A model generated the notes under the pieces. That model searched no databases, was not told where the DNA came from, and saw nothing but the letters and a program-made list of their open reading frames with translations. The translations under genes were made by a program, and so were the position numbers. This document shows positions 1 to 8,387 of a stretch of 39,557 bases of DNA, piece by piece (the first letter of the stretch is position 1; each line of letters begins with the position of its first letter). Source of the stretch: CAYVFC01 sp964450715 (GTDB lineage Bacteria; Myxococcota_A; Polyangia; Polyangiales; JAFGIB01); contig CAYVFC010000076.1 of NCBI GenBank assembly GCA_964450715.1, forward strand, positions 1 to 39,557, given 5' to 3'.

Positions 1-27
1 ACTGGCGGGCCGCAATCCGCGCTCGAA

Positions 28-74
28 CCGCGCGCCAACCGCGGGTCTCGGTTCCTGGGGCGGTTGGCGCGCGG
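28..74. terminator. GC-rich hairpin beyond the DUF4403 gene
   Basis: A perfect 15-bp inverted repeat has arms at 28-42 and 60-74 around a 17-nt loop. It lies about 190 bp past the stop of the minus-strand DUF4403 gene. No T tract follows on either strand, so a classical intrinsic terminator is not certain. It could equally be an edge structure of a repeat element. Confidence 0.35.
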
Positions 75-190
75 GACGCCCCCGCTGGCCGGCCCCGGAC
101 CGCCCGCGCCCGGCCGGCGTCGCGATGCTATCCGGGATATACGGTCTGCAGAGCCGGGCGGGTATAGCCCGGCGCGAAAAAAATGAGGGG

Positions 191-242
191 AGGCGCTTGC
201 CCCCTCACCATAAGCGGGCGGGCGCAAGGCCCGCCCCTACGG
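191..242. repeat. REP-like intergenic repeat, copy 1
   Basis: This stretch holds two short motifs that recur in other gaps of the window. One is a GGGGGCAAG-type motif, read here on the minus strand around 194-205. The other is a 27-nt GC palindrome at 214-240 with core GGGCGCAAGGCCC. The 27-nt block matches 23881-23907 in reverse complement at all but one position. It lies just downstream of the DUF4403 stop. This looks like a dispersed extragenic palindromic repeat. Confidence 0.6.
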
Positions 243-266
243 GGATATTGTTCAACCGTGTCTCGA

Positions 267-1940
267 CTATAGAGGCTCGTAATGGACCTGTAGCTGGCCG
301 CGGGCGGCCAGGCGGAGCATCACGCCGGTTTCGGTTACCGCGTAGTCGACCGGTTGCAAGGAGTCGATACGGCCCTTCAGATGCAGGCCGCCCTGCTTCT
401 TGCCGCCGAGCATCTTCTCCACGCGCTTCTTCGCCTTGTCGAGCTCCGGGGCCAGATCCCAGCGGGAGAAGCGGGCCAGGCGGTTGCGGAAGCCTTGGTG
501 GTTGAGGGCGTCCAATGCGGCAACGAACAAGTCCTCGGTTTCAACCGTGTAGTCCGGGTCGACCAGACGGATTTCCCGCTTCTTGGAGCGGTACTGCAGA
601 TGTCCTCGGACGTAGATCTCGGAACGGGTTACGCCGCCCAAGAGCAGGCGGATGACGATCAGCTGTTGGCCCTTCTCGATCTGGCCGCCGGCCACCTCGG
701 CCTTTTCGATCATCACCTGCTGCTCGCCCTTGGGGGGAAAGCGCTTGCCGTGCAGGTGCTTGTCGAGGATTTGGGAGAGATCGGCGAAAGCGATCTCCGA
801 CTCGACGACCAGCTCGAAGCCGGCCCTGGCCGGCGCGGGGCTGGCATCGGGAAGCGAGCGGGCGGTCGAGGAGGGGCAGGGCCCGTTGACCACGCTGGGC
901 CGTCCGCTCATGCCCACGGTGGCGCGCACCTGCCGGCCGTCTCCGGTCAGCTCTCCTAGGAAGAGGCCCTCGGGAGCCAGCATCAGGTAGCGGCCGCGGG
1001 CGGGCTGGTCCCGGCAACCGCAGGCCGGCTCGGGCGGGGTCTTCGACAGGCGCAGGGGGCACTGCAAGGTGGACCAGAGCTTCTCCATGCGCTGGCGCAG
1101 GCGCACCTCGCTCTTCAGGCGCTGGTCGATCTCGCTGGAGATCCGCTTCAGGTGAGGGGAGAGCTCCTTCTCGATCTGCCGGTTGATAACCGGGGCCACG
1201 GTGCTCTTGCTCACACAGATGCGGATGCCTTTTTTGATACAGATGTCTCCGGGCGGGGGCGGCGGGAAAGCGATCTCGCCCATGGCGGTACGGCTCGACA
1301 GCCGCCAGTCCCGGGAAACCTCCAGCCGGGTCCGCGCCTCCAGCACCACCCGCTGCGGCTCGGCCGCGGTCCCCCAATCGGTGCCCTCGGTGAGTCGGAC
1401 CCACTTGGGGCCCAGCGGTATCGGGTTCTTCACCTCGGCCTTGAACCGGGCGTGGTAGCTCACCGGAAGCCGGGTGAGCAGATGGCCGTCACTCCACGAC
1501 AGGTCGGGCTTGCCGCGGGTAACCCGGTAGGTGAGATCGACCTTCTGTCCCTTGCCGTCCTCTATCCGATGCCAGTCCTTCTGCCGCTCGCCCGGCAGCA
1601 GCCGGTCCAGCCGGTCGGCGATAGCGCTCAGCGAGATGCTCACCGGCGCGGTCGCCACCGAGAGGGGCAACGGCTCGCGCCCGCCCCGCAAACGGGTGGG
1701 CCCGGTACTTCTACGCTCCTTTGCCCCGGCCAGCTTGGGCGCTGGCACCTGCAGCTCGGGCGGGGCGGAATCGGAGGATTGGGAAGATGAAGCGCCCTCG
1801 GAAGACTTGGCGGGTCCGGAAGCTGAGCCGGGCCCGGGGCCGGTGGATCCGCAGGCCGGTACAACGCGGAAGATCGACGCGCAGAATACTGCAAGTAAAA
1901 AAGGACGCCGGGGGTTGCGTGTGCGACGGGTCATGGGCAT
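267..1940 (-). CDS. DUF4403 family lipoprotein
   Basis: The product is a 557-residue exported protein. The N-terminus has an Arg-rich n-region, a hydrophobic stretch (FLLAVFCASIF) and a lipobox-like VVPAC, so lipid anchoring is likely. A Ser/Pro/Gly linker follows. From about residue 100 to the end, the pattern PVSISLSAIADRLDRLLP, a long middle with PLGPKWV, and repeated amphipathic strands match the DUF4403 family, whose function is not established. The start is uncertain: ATG at 1940, ATG at 1934 and GTG at 1946 are in frame and none has a strong ribosome-binding site. It is the last gene of a minus-strand cluster and starts about 20 bp after the pentapeptide gene, so co-transcription is likely. 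Confidence 0.75.
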   Translation of the reverse strand: MPMTRRTRNPRRPFLLAVFCASIFRVVPACGSTGPGPGSASGPAKSSEGASSSQSSDSAPPELQVPAPKLAGAKERRSTGPTRLRGGREPLPLSVATAPVSISLSAIADRLDRLLPGERQKDWHRIEDGKGQKVDLTYRVTRGKPDLSWSDGHLLTRLPVSYHARFKAEVKNPIPLGPKWVRLTEGTDWGTAAEPQRVVLEARTRLEVSRDWRLSSRTAMGEIAFPPPPPGDICIKKGIRICVSKSTVAPVINRQIEKELSPHLKRISSEIDQRLKSEVRLRQRMEKLWSTLQCPLRLSKTPPEPACGCRDQPARGRYLMLAPEGLFLGELTGDGRQVRATVGMSGRPSVVNGPCPSSTARSLPDASPAPARAGFELVVESEIAFADLSQILDKHLHGKRFPPKGEQQVMIEKAEVAGGQIEKGQQLIVIRLLLGGVTRSEIYVRGHLQYRSKKREIRLVDPDYTVETEDLFVAALDALNHQGFRNRLARFSRWDLAPELDKAKKRVEKMLGGKKQGGLHLKGRIDSLQPVDYAVTETGVMLRLAARGQLQVHYEPL

Positions 1941-1959
1941 CTTCACCGGCTACCGCGGT

Positions 1960-2123
1960 TCAGCGGCGCACGCCCTCCATCTCCGCCCCCGAAAAATCGG
2001 CGCCCTCGACCCGGGCGCCCCTGAGATCGGCGCCCCGCAGGTCAGCGCCGGAAAAGCCGCGCTCGCCGCCGCGGTAGCGTACGAAAACCAGTTCTTGCTA
2101 AACCACTTGCGAATTCGTTCCAT
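1960..2123 (-). pseudogene. tiny pentapeptide-repeat protein, frameshifted
   Basis: From an ATG at 2123 the frame reads MERIRKWFSKNWF and then leaves the coding pattern. In the -1 frame the sequence continues as FVRYRGGERGFSGADLRG and ends with GADFSGAEMEGVRR and a TGA at 1960-1962. This is an unmistakable A(D/N)LxG pentapeptide-repeat run. The frames join exactly if the four-base A run at 2084-2087 (T run on the coding strand) had one more base, giving a 54-residue protein. It sits between the cyclic-nucleotide-binding gene and the DUF4403 gene, 15 bp from the former. It may be a true frameshift mutation or a one-base sequencing or assembly error. Pentapeptide repeats form right-handed beta-helices; no specific function can be given. 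Confidence 0.6.
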
Positions 2124-2138
2124 GGCCAGAACCCAACC

Positions 2139-3509
2139 TCAGCTGCTTACCCCCGCCGGCGAGGAGAGCTCGGCGATGTGGGCCAGCATGGTGGGGTATT
2201 GCATGGCGACCCGGGAAAAGGCCGCGGCGGAAAGGCGCAGCACCAGCATGTCAGACAGCGCCCGTACCGTCACCTCGGAAGCGGCGTGCGAGAGCAACGA
2301 GTTCTGCCCGAACATGGTTCCGGGACCCGAGCGCTTCTCCTTGCCGGGCCTGCCCGCGGAGATCTCTACCTTGCCGGTCAGGTTTACGTAGAGGCCGTCG
2401 CTCTTCTTGTCCTTCTGAAGCAGCTTGACGTCCGCGGCCACCCGATGTACCTCGAAGGCCCGGGCCAGCTCGTGCTTGGCGGCAGCGTCGAACTCCATGA
2501 ACAGCGGCGAGCCGTGCAGCAGGTTGGCCAGCAGGCGTCGGGCCAGCATCTCCAGCAACAGCTCGCCGATGCGCGGGTTGGCGCTGACCAGTGTATCCAA
2601 CACCGACTTGGGAATACGAAGTGCAACCAGCTTGCCGTCGACCACCACGTCCGCCTTGCGGGTCTCGTCCTGCAGCAGACAGGATTCGCCAAAGACGTCG
2701 CCCTCGGCCAGGGTGACCGCCTGCCGCTCGGACAGGCCCGGGATCAGCACCCGGACGCCCCCCTCCACGATGCCGAACAGCGCATCGGCGGGGTCCCCGC
2801 GCCCGACCGCCTTCTCGCCGTTCTCCAGGTCGATGAGGTCGGAGCCCGCCGCCATCTGCACCAGCGCCCCCTTGGGCACCTCGGCGAACAGGGGGAAGAA
2901 GGGCATCTTGGCCAGCTGCTCCACGTCGGGCGGCTCGCGGTCGGTAGACGCGGCCGCGGGCTGGGCCTCGCGATCGGTGAACTCCAGCCCGCTGTGAACG
3001 AACTGGACCGACACGCCGGTACCGGGGGGCTCGCTGAAGCGGACCTCGTCCCCGGGCGCGTCCGGGGCGGGTAAAAGCTCGGGGGCCTGCGAGAAGATGC
3101 TCGGCCGCGTATCTCGCGGATCGGGATCGGCCTGGGTGGCAAAGGGGCGCTGCCGGCGGTGCACCTGGCGCGCCGCCTGCGGATCCACCCGCTGCAGCGC
3201 GTCGATGCGATCCGGATCCATACCGAGGATGGTCTTGGCCACCGCCACCGCTCGCGCCAGCAAACCCTGGTCGGCGTAGAGCACCACCGCGCGATCGTAG
3301 GCGTCGATGGCCTCGTCCGCCTCGCCGATGCGGCGCAAGAGGTCGCCCCGCTTGTGATGCCAGCGCGGGTTGCGGCGCTCCAGCTTGATCAGCTCGGCCA
3401 GGATATCCAGCGCCTTGTCGAAACGCTTTCTCTGCTGCATCCGATCGAGATCGTCGATCAGCTTTCGCCTTCTGCGTTCCTCCTTGGAGCCGCCGCCGAA
3501 ATTGAACAT
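2139..3509 (-). CDS. TPR plus tandem cyclic-nucleotide-binding domain protein
   Basis: This 456-residue soluble protein starts with a charged KEERRRRK stretch and TPR-like helices (about 20-105). A low-complexity linker leads to two cyclic-nucleotide-binding folds, about 203-320 and 334-445. The first has the phosphate-cassette-like FGESCLL at 273-279, where Glu is retained. The second has FGQNSLL at 400-406, where Gln replaces Glu, so ligand binding there is doubtful. There is no DNA-binding helix-turn-helix, so it is not a CRP transcription factor; it probably acts as a sensor or scaffold. GAGGGGAAC precedes the ATG. It follows the FHA gene on the same strand. Confidence 0.82.
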   Translation of the reverse strand: MFNFGGGSKEERRRRKLIDDLDRMQQRKRFDKALDILAELIKLERRNPRWHHKRGDLLRRIGEADEAIDAYDRAVVLYADQGLLARAVAVAKTILGMDPDRIDALQRVDPQAARQVHRRQRPFATQADPDPRDTRPSIFSQAPELLPAPDAPGDEVRFSEPPGTGVSVQFVHSGLEFTDREAQPAAASTDREPPDVEQLAKMPFFPLFAEVPKGALVQMAAGSDLIDLENGEKAVGRGDPADALFGIVEGGVRVLIPGLSERQAVTLAEGDVFGESCLLQDETRKADVVVDGKLVALRIPKSVLDTLVSANPRIGELLLEMLARRLLANLLHGSPLFMEFDAAAKHELARAFEVHRVAADVKLLQKDKKSDGLYVNLTGKVEISAGRPGKEKRSGPGTMFGQNSLLSHAASEVTVRALSDMLVLRLSAAAFSRVAMQYPTMLAHIAELSSPAGVSS

Positions 3510-3568
3510 GTTCCCCTCGATCCCCGCTGGCCGAAGCGGAACCCGGACCGCCTCGACCCGACGGCCGG

Positions 3569-3958
3569 CTACTGCCTCTCCCCGGTGAAGAGCAAGAGGT
3601 GATCGCCGATGAAGAGCTTGTCACCCGATCGCAGGGCGAATTCTTTGACCTTGGACCCGTTGAGCAGCGTGCCGTTGGTGCTGCCCTGGTCCCGGATGCG
3701 CCACTCCATCGACTGCGTGAAATAGATGGCCGCGTGTCGTGCCGAGACCGACCTGCCCGGCAGGCAAATGGTGTTGCGCTCGTCCCGGCCAATGGTGTTG
3801 AGCCCGGCCGTGAGCTCGAAGGTCCGGCCCTTTTCCTCCCCCTGGATGATCCTGAGCTGCCCCCGGATCCCCGGCGGCAATTCGTCCAGCGGAAGATCGC
3901 TGGGCAAGGTGGTGATCTCGGTTCGCTCGCTGCTGTAGTCTTTGTCCCGGTCGGGCAT
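3569..3958 (-). CDS. FHA domain protein
   Basis: A 129-residue protein consisting of a short acidic N-terminus and one forkhead-associated domain (about 35-125). The phosphothreonine-binding landmarks are present: TIGRD (G57-R58), SxxRH (S71 to H75), and DQGSTNGTLLNG (N95-G96-T97). FHA domains bind phosphothreonine peptides made by Hanks-type kinases. Neighbours are a PilZ-TPR gene 18 bp upstream and the cyclic-nucleotide-binding gene about 60 bp downstream, so this is probably one operon. There is no membrane segment. The partner kinase is not in the immediate neighbourhood; the kinase-like protein at 17040 lacks catalytic residues. Confidence 0.9.
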   Translation of the reverse strand: MPDRDKDYSSERTEITTLPSDLPLDELPPGIRGQLRIIQGEEKGRTFELTAGLNTIGRDERNTICLPGRSVSARHAAIYFTQSMEWRIRDQGSTNGTLLNGSKVKEFALRSGDKLFIGDHLLLFTGERQ

Positions 3959-3976
3959 CGGGCTCTCTCGTCTCCT

Positions 3977-5488
3977 TTACGACTTCTTGGTGAAGTACCT
4001 GCCGAAGGGCATGCTCTTGACTCTTTGGTCGCGCTCGTAGGCCTGCACGAACTTCTGCGCCTCGTGGTTCTGCTCGTCCAGCTCGAGAACCAGTCGGAAA
4101 AACTTCGCCGCTTCGCCGCTCTTGCCCTTCTGCACGGCGCGCCTGGCCCGCGCAACGTTGAGCCAGATTCTGGCCTTCAGGTTGGTCGGTTCCTGGCTCA
4201 TGATCTCTTCCAGCGTCCGGATCGCCAAGTCGTAGCGCTTGTAGGCGATGTCCTTGAACGCCACGCTGAGCTTCTCGCCGCGGATGGCGCTCGGGGTCTT
4301 GCTGCTCCGCGCGCCCCCGGGCACAAGGGAATTCCGCGCGCCCCCGGGCGCAAGGGAACTCCGCGCGCCCCCGGGCGCGAGGGAAGTCCTCTTGGCGGAC
4401 GGGGGTGCCGCGGACGGCGGCGGCGGTCGGCCGCCGCCCGCCTTCTTGGAACGTAGCGAGGCGGCCAGCTTGCGAGCGGCATCTGTCGCGCGACCGGTCG
4501 GCGGTCGCATGCTGCTGAATGCCTCGGGGACGGACGGCGGCGGTTTGTAGCTACGCCCGGCTGCCGGCGGCCGCGAACTGCCGGGTGCGGGAGCCGGCCG
4601 GCTCGAAGCGGCCATACCCGAGGGCCGGGCCGGCCGCTGCGACGTCGGTGCGGGGGGCGCGCTGCTCTGCACGGCTTCTTCCGGCTCGGGCGGGCGCCGC
4701 GACAGCGGCGGCGGGGGCGCGCTGGTCTCGACGACGGCTTCCGGCTCGGGCGGGCGCCGCGACAGCGGCGGCGTCTCCGGCGCTGCCTTACGTTCGGTCG
4801 GCCCACTGCGGGTCGACGAGCGGCGCGGCGGCGGGGTCACGGCCGACGAAGGCACCGCGGACGGACCGGGAATGGATTTGACGACCGCCTTGGCCTCGGC
4901 CTCGTAACTGGGCGGAGCCGGCTTGGTGGTCCGCCGCTCGGACGGGGCCTCTACCCCTTGCTTCTCTTCCGTTTGCCCCCCCTCCGGTTCTTCCTCCTCC
5001 TCGGCGGGCGGCTCGGGCGGCTCGTCCTCGAACGGCGGAGGCGAAAGCGAGCGCCAGGCTTCCGAGTCTTCGCTCGCCTCCGCCTGGGCCTCGGCGAATT
5101 CCATGAGAGCGGCCGCGTAGGAGCGCGCGTCAGGAGCGCCCGCCTCCCACTTGGCGTACTCCACCAGGTGCCAGAGCTGCCGCTTCATCATCGGATCGAT
5201 ATTGCGGAACTCCAGGCCCACGCCCTCGGCCCTGCCCTCGGCCTCCGCCTCGCCGGCAGACGGCACGTGCACCACGTTGGCGTTGAACTTCACCTCGTGG
5301 CCCTCGGGAAGGAGGATCTTCACCTCGACCGTGCTCATAAGATCGGGGCGCTCGTCCGTCTCGATGTAGATTCCGCCCAGGCTGATATCGTTGGCATACA
5401 GCGCGGCGAACTCGTCCCAGGACTCGCACCGCACCTCGAGGGTGGGGCGCAATCGGCCCTTCTTCGCGGCTCGCCGGGTCTGCGTCAT
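3977..5488 (-). CDS. PilZ domain protein with Pro-rich linker and C-terminal TPR
   Basis: A 503-residue protein. Residues about 8-110 form a PilZ-like domain of the myxobacterial type with DISLGGIYIET (the D/NxSxxG signature). A clear upstream RxxxR is not seen, so c-di-GMP binding is uncertain. A long Pro/Ala/Ser/Glu-rich linker (about 120-400) contains duplicated SRRPPEPE units and three LAPGGARSS-type 9-residue repeats. The last about 110 residues are helical TPR-like (AIRTLEEIMSQEPTNLKA, LVLELDEQNHEA). The start was set at ATG 5488 because the PilZ fold begins there; the open frame extends further but without coding character. It is the first gene of the minus-strand sensor cluster. Confidence 0.8.
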   Translation of the reverse strand: MTQTRRAAKKGRLRPTLEVRCESWDEFAALYANDISLGGIYIETDERPDLMSTVEVKILLPEGHEVKFNANVVHVPSAGEAEAEGRAEGVGLEFRNIDPMMKRQLWHLVEYAKWEAGAPDARSYAAALMEFAEAQAEASEDSEAWRSLSPPPFEDEPPEPPAEEEEEPEGGQTEEKQGVEAPSERRTTKPAPPSYEAEAKAVVKSIPGPSAVPSSAVTPPPRRSSTRSGPTERKAAPETPPLSRRPPEPEAVVETSAPPPPLSRRPPEPEEAVQSSAPPAPTSQRPARPSGMAASSRPAPAPGSSRPPAAGRSYKPPPSVPEAFSSMRPPTGRATDAARKLAASLRSKKAGGGRPPPPSAAPPSAKRTSLAPGGARSSLAPGGARNSLVPGGARSSKTPSAIRGEKLSVAFKDIAYKRYDLAIRTLEEIMSQEPTNLKARIWLNVARARRAVQKGKSGEAAKFFRLVLELDEQNHEAQKFVQAYERDQRVKSMPFGRYFTKKS

Positions 5489-5733
5489 ACCGTTCGAATA
5501 AGGATAAACGCATCGCTCCCGGCCGCCAAGGGAACGACAGCAAGACCGGGAACAGACTTCGGTGGCTGCCATCGCCTCGCTGACAGCGCGGCAGCCCCGC
5601 TGGTCTTGCAGCGGAGTCCCCCTGTAGTAAGCGGCGGGGGGCGATGATAGGCTACCGGGCGTCCGCCGGAACCGGCGGCCGGCTCGTGCAGGTCGCGCGG
5701 ATCGAGCCGCCTGCCGCGGGCAAAGGGGCTGCG

Positions 5734-6165
5734 ATGGCGGCAAAGAAAACAGCGAGCGCCGCGAAGAGAGCCGGTGCCAAGACGCCCCGGCGCCGACGCG
5801 GGATCACGGTCAAGCCCGTTTCTCTGCTCTCCGCGGAGCTGGGCATCGAGCGGCCCGAGGGCGATCTCGGGCGGCTCGGCCAGGCGGTGCGAGCCGACGG
5901 CGGAGCGGTGCTGGGGGCCTACCGGGAGCCGCTGGGCGGGCACGCCTTGCTGCTGGTTTCGCTCCCCATCGAGAAGGTGGGCCCTACCGCCTTCCAGCGC
6001 GATCTCTCCGACGCCCACCTGCGCAAGCTCACCCGCGCCATGGACAAGACGCGGCGCTTTCTCGATCCGCCGATCCTGGTCCGGTCAGCGGATCGGATCG
6101 GACCGGAGGACCTGGCCCGCTCGCGCGCCTCGCCCGCTGGCGAGGCGGCGGAAGGAGAGGGATGA
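5734..6165 (+). CDS. shortened ParB-like N-domain protein
   Basis: A 143-residue protein with a basic Ala/Lys/Arg start (MAAKKTASAAKRAGAK). Next comes ITVKPVSLLSAELG, then LLVSLPIEKVGPTAFQRDLS and FLDPPILVR. This matches the beginning of ParB/Srx-type domains (IxxI...FQR...L...PIxVR). The family normally continues with a GNHR-type box; here the frame ends 18 residues after a Ser/Ala/Arg-rich tail. The stop overlaps the ribosome-binding region of lutA, leaving one base between TGA and ATG. AAAGGGG lies six bases before the chosen ATG. It may be a truncated relic or a small protein that kept only the N-terminal lobe. Its placement suggests transcription with lutABC. Confidence 0.6.
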   Translation: MAAKKTASAAKRAGAKTPRRRRGITVKPVSLLSAELGIERPEGDLGRLGQAVRADGGAVLGAYREPLGGHALLLVSLPIEKVGPTAFQRDLSDAHLRKLTRAMDKTRRFLDPPILVRSADRIGPEDLARSRASPAGEAAEGEG

Positions 6166-6166
6166 G

Positions 6167-6904
6167 ATGGGATCGCGCGTCTCGCTCTTCGTCCCCTGCC
6201 TGGTCGACCTGTTCATGCCCGAGGCAGCGGAGGCGGCCTGGCGGCTGCTGGAGCGGCTGGGCCAAGAGCCGCTCTACCGCCCGGAGCAGACCTGCTGCGG
6301 GCAGCCCGCGCTGAACGCCGGCTACCGGAGCCGCGCCCGACAGATGGCCCGGCGTTTCATCGAGGTATTCGAGGGAGACGAACCGGTGGTAGGCCTCTCG
6401 GGTTCCTGCCTGGTCACGGTCAAGACCCGCTACCCGGAGCTGCTCGCCGACCAACCCGAATGGCGGGAGCGGGCCGAGCAGCTCGCCTCCCGTATGTACG
6501 AGCTATCCCAGTACCTGGTCGATGTGCTCGGGGTTACCGAGGTGGGATCGAGCTTCCGGGGCAAGGTGGCCTATCACTGCTCCTGCCAGCTCAACCACGG
6601 CCTGGGCGTGAAGGCGCAGCCGCGGGCGCTGATCGCGGCCCTGCCCGGGGTCGAGCTCAGGGAGATGCAGCAGGCGGAGAGCTGCTGCGGCTTCGGGGGC
6701 GAGTTCGCCGCGTCGTACCCCGAGATCTCCACCGCCTTGGTGAGCGAGAAGGCGGCGGCCTTTCTGGCCAGCGGGGCCGAGGTGCTGGTCATGAGCGAGC
6801 CGGGGTGCCTGCTCAACATCGGCGGCTACCTGAACCGGCACCATCCCGAGAAGAAGGCGATGCACATCGCCGAGCTGCTGGCTGGCGGCGTTGGAGACGG
6901 GTGA
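6167..6904 (+). CDS. lutA: L-lactate utilization protein LutA (Fe-S oxidoreductase)
   Basis: A 245-residue cytosolic protein of the LutA/YkgE family, one of three subunits of the LutABC complex that oxidises L-lactate to pyruvate. Two Cys-rich CCG domains are visible: TCCGQPALN near residue 44 and SCCGFGGEFA near 173. Length agrees with the family (about 240). The usual HDSCH in the second half reads HCSCQ here, a small deviation near the cluster ligands. GGAGAGGG precedes the ATG. lutB follows with one base between stop and ATG, so translational coupling is likely. Confidence 0.93.
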   Translation: MGSRVSLFVPCLVDLFMPEAAEAAWRLLERLGQEPLYRPEQTCCGQPALNAGYRSRARQMARRFIEVFEGDEPVVGLSGSCLVTVKTRYPELLADQPEWRERAEQLASRMYELSQYLVDVLGVTEVGSSFRGKVAYHCSCQLNHGLGVKAQPRALIAALPGVELREMQQAESCCGFGGEFAASYPEISTALVSEKAAAFLASGAEVLVMSEPGCLLNIGGYLNRHHPEKKAMHIAELLAGGVGDG

Positions 6905-6905
6905 G

Positions 6906-8387
6906 ATGAAGGCGCGGACGGCCGAGTTCAGCCAGCGGGCGAAGGAGGAGCTGCAGGACAGCCGGGCGCGCGGCATCCTCGACTTCCTCGGGCTGTTCGC
7001 CCCCAAGCGGCCCTCCGAGGCGCTGGACAGCTTCTCCGACCCCGAGGCCGCGGTCCGGCTGGGCCGGGCCATCCGGGCCGAGGCGGTCCGCCGGCTACCG
7101 GAGCTACTCGAGCAATTCGAGCGCAACGCCACGGCCGCCGGGGCCCGGGTGCTGTGGGCGCGGGACGCGCGCGAGGCCAACCGCATGGTGGTGGAGCTGG
7201 CCCTGGAGCGCGGAGTCGACTTTGTCACCAAGGGCAAGTCCATGGTCAGCGAGGAGATCGGCCTCAACCAAGAGCTGGGCGAAGCGGGCATCGGCGTGTT
7301 CGAGACCGACCTGGGGGAGTTCATCATCCAGCTGGCCGAGCGGCCTCCTTTTCACCTGGTGGGGCCGGCCATCAACTTCACCGCCGAACAGGTGCGCGAC
7401 CTGTTCCTGCAGAAGCAGGTGACCGATCGGCCCACCACCGATCCGGCCCTGCTGGGCGCGGCGGCCCGGGTCTATCTCCGGGAGAGATTTCACCGCGTCA
7501 AGATGGGCCTGACCGGCGTCAACATGGCCATCGCCGAGACCGGGACCATCCTCAACGTGGAGAACGAGGGCAATATCCGCATGTGCAAGTCCTCGCCCGA
7601 GACCCAAGTCTCCATCATGACCCTGGAAAAGGTAGTGCCCACTCTCGGGGACGCCATGCACCTGCTGCGGCTGCTCACCCGCTTCTGCACGCGGCAGAAG
7701 ATCACCTCCTACGTGACCCTGGACGCGGGCCCCAAGCGGGACGACGAGATCGACGGCCCCGGGGAGCTGTTCATCATCATCGTGGACAACGGCCGCTCCG
7801 GCTTTTACGCCGACCGGACCGACCGGCAGGTGCTGCGCTGCATCCGCTGCGGCGCTTGCATGTGCAACTGCCCGGTCTACCTGAAGGTGGGCGGATACCC
7901 CTACGGCTACGCCTATTGCGGGCCGCTGGGCCAGTCGCTCAACCCGCTGCTGCTGGGCCGGGAGCAGACCGCCGACCTCTACCACGCCTGCACCCTCTGC
8001 GGTGCCTGCCGCACCGTATGCCCGGGCGGGGTCGATCACCCGACCCTGGTGCTGGCCCACCGGGCTCGGCAGGCCGAGTCTACCTCGCCCATCGAGCGCA
8101 GGGCGGAGGGAAGGCTGCGCCCGCTCTTCTTCGGGCTATTCGCCTGGGCCGCAGCGCGCGCCTGGCGCTGGCTGACCGGGATCCGGGCCGTGCGTTTCCT
8201 GCTCGGCCGCTTCGGGCGGGAGGGGAAGCTCGAGCTGCCGGGCGGGCTGCTTCACGGGTGGTTCAGCAGCCGGGATCTGCTGCCGCTGGCCCGGACCACC
8301 TTCCGCGAACGGATGCAAATTGCGGAACGGGAAGGGAAAACCGCCGCACCGGACGACGGCGGCCGTGGAGGGGAAGCGGAGAAATAG
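6906..8387 (+). CDS. lutB: L-lactate utilization iron-sulfur protein LutB
   Basis: A 493-residue protein of the LutB/YkgF family. The N-terminal two thirds is the LUD domain (KGKSMVSEEIGLN, GVNMAIAETGTI). The C-terminus has two 4Fe-4S ferredoxin motifs: CIRCGACMCNCPVY near residue 318 and CTLCGACRTVCPGG near 363. These pass electrons from lactate oxidation. An in-frame TTG at 6891 overlapping lutA is possible, but ATG 6906 directly after the lutA stop is more likely. The stop abuts the lutC ATG. Length is normal. Confidence 0.95.
   Translation: MKARTAEFSQRAKEELQDSRARGILDFLGLFAPKRPSEALDSFSDPEAAVRLGRAIRAEAVRRLPELLEQFERNATAAGARVLWARDAREANRMVVELALERGVDFVTKGKSMVSEEIGLNQELGEAGIGVFETDLGEFIIQLAERPPFHLVGPAINFTAEQVRDLFLQKQVTDRPTTDPALLGAAARVYLRERFHRVKMGLTGVNMAIAETGTILNVENEGNIRMCKSSPETQVSIMTLEKVVPTLGDAMHLLRLLTRFCTRQKITSYVTLDAGPKRDDEIDGPGELFIIIVDNGRSGFYADRTDRQVLRCIRCGACMCNCPVYLKVGGYPYGYAYCGPLGQSLNPLLLGREQTADLYHACTLCGACRTVCPGGVDHPTLVLAHRARQAESTSPIERRAEGRLRPLFFGLFAWAAARAWRWLTGIRAVRFLLGRFGREGKLELPGGLLHGWFSSRDLLPLARTTFRERMQIAEREGKTAAPDDGGRGGEAEK

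Noticed and set aside
28..74. Idea that the left-edge hairpin is part of a tRNA or attachment site
   Set aside because: No cloverleaf, CCA end or tRNA consensus boxes are visible; only a hairpin can be supported.
4290..4390. Near-identical repeated DNA CCCCCGGGCGCAAGGGA-type units
   Set aside because: They are the coding DNA of three 9-residue LAPGGARSS repeats in the PilZ-TPR linker, not a separate element.
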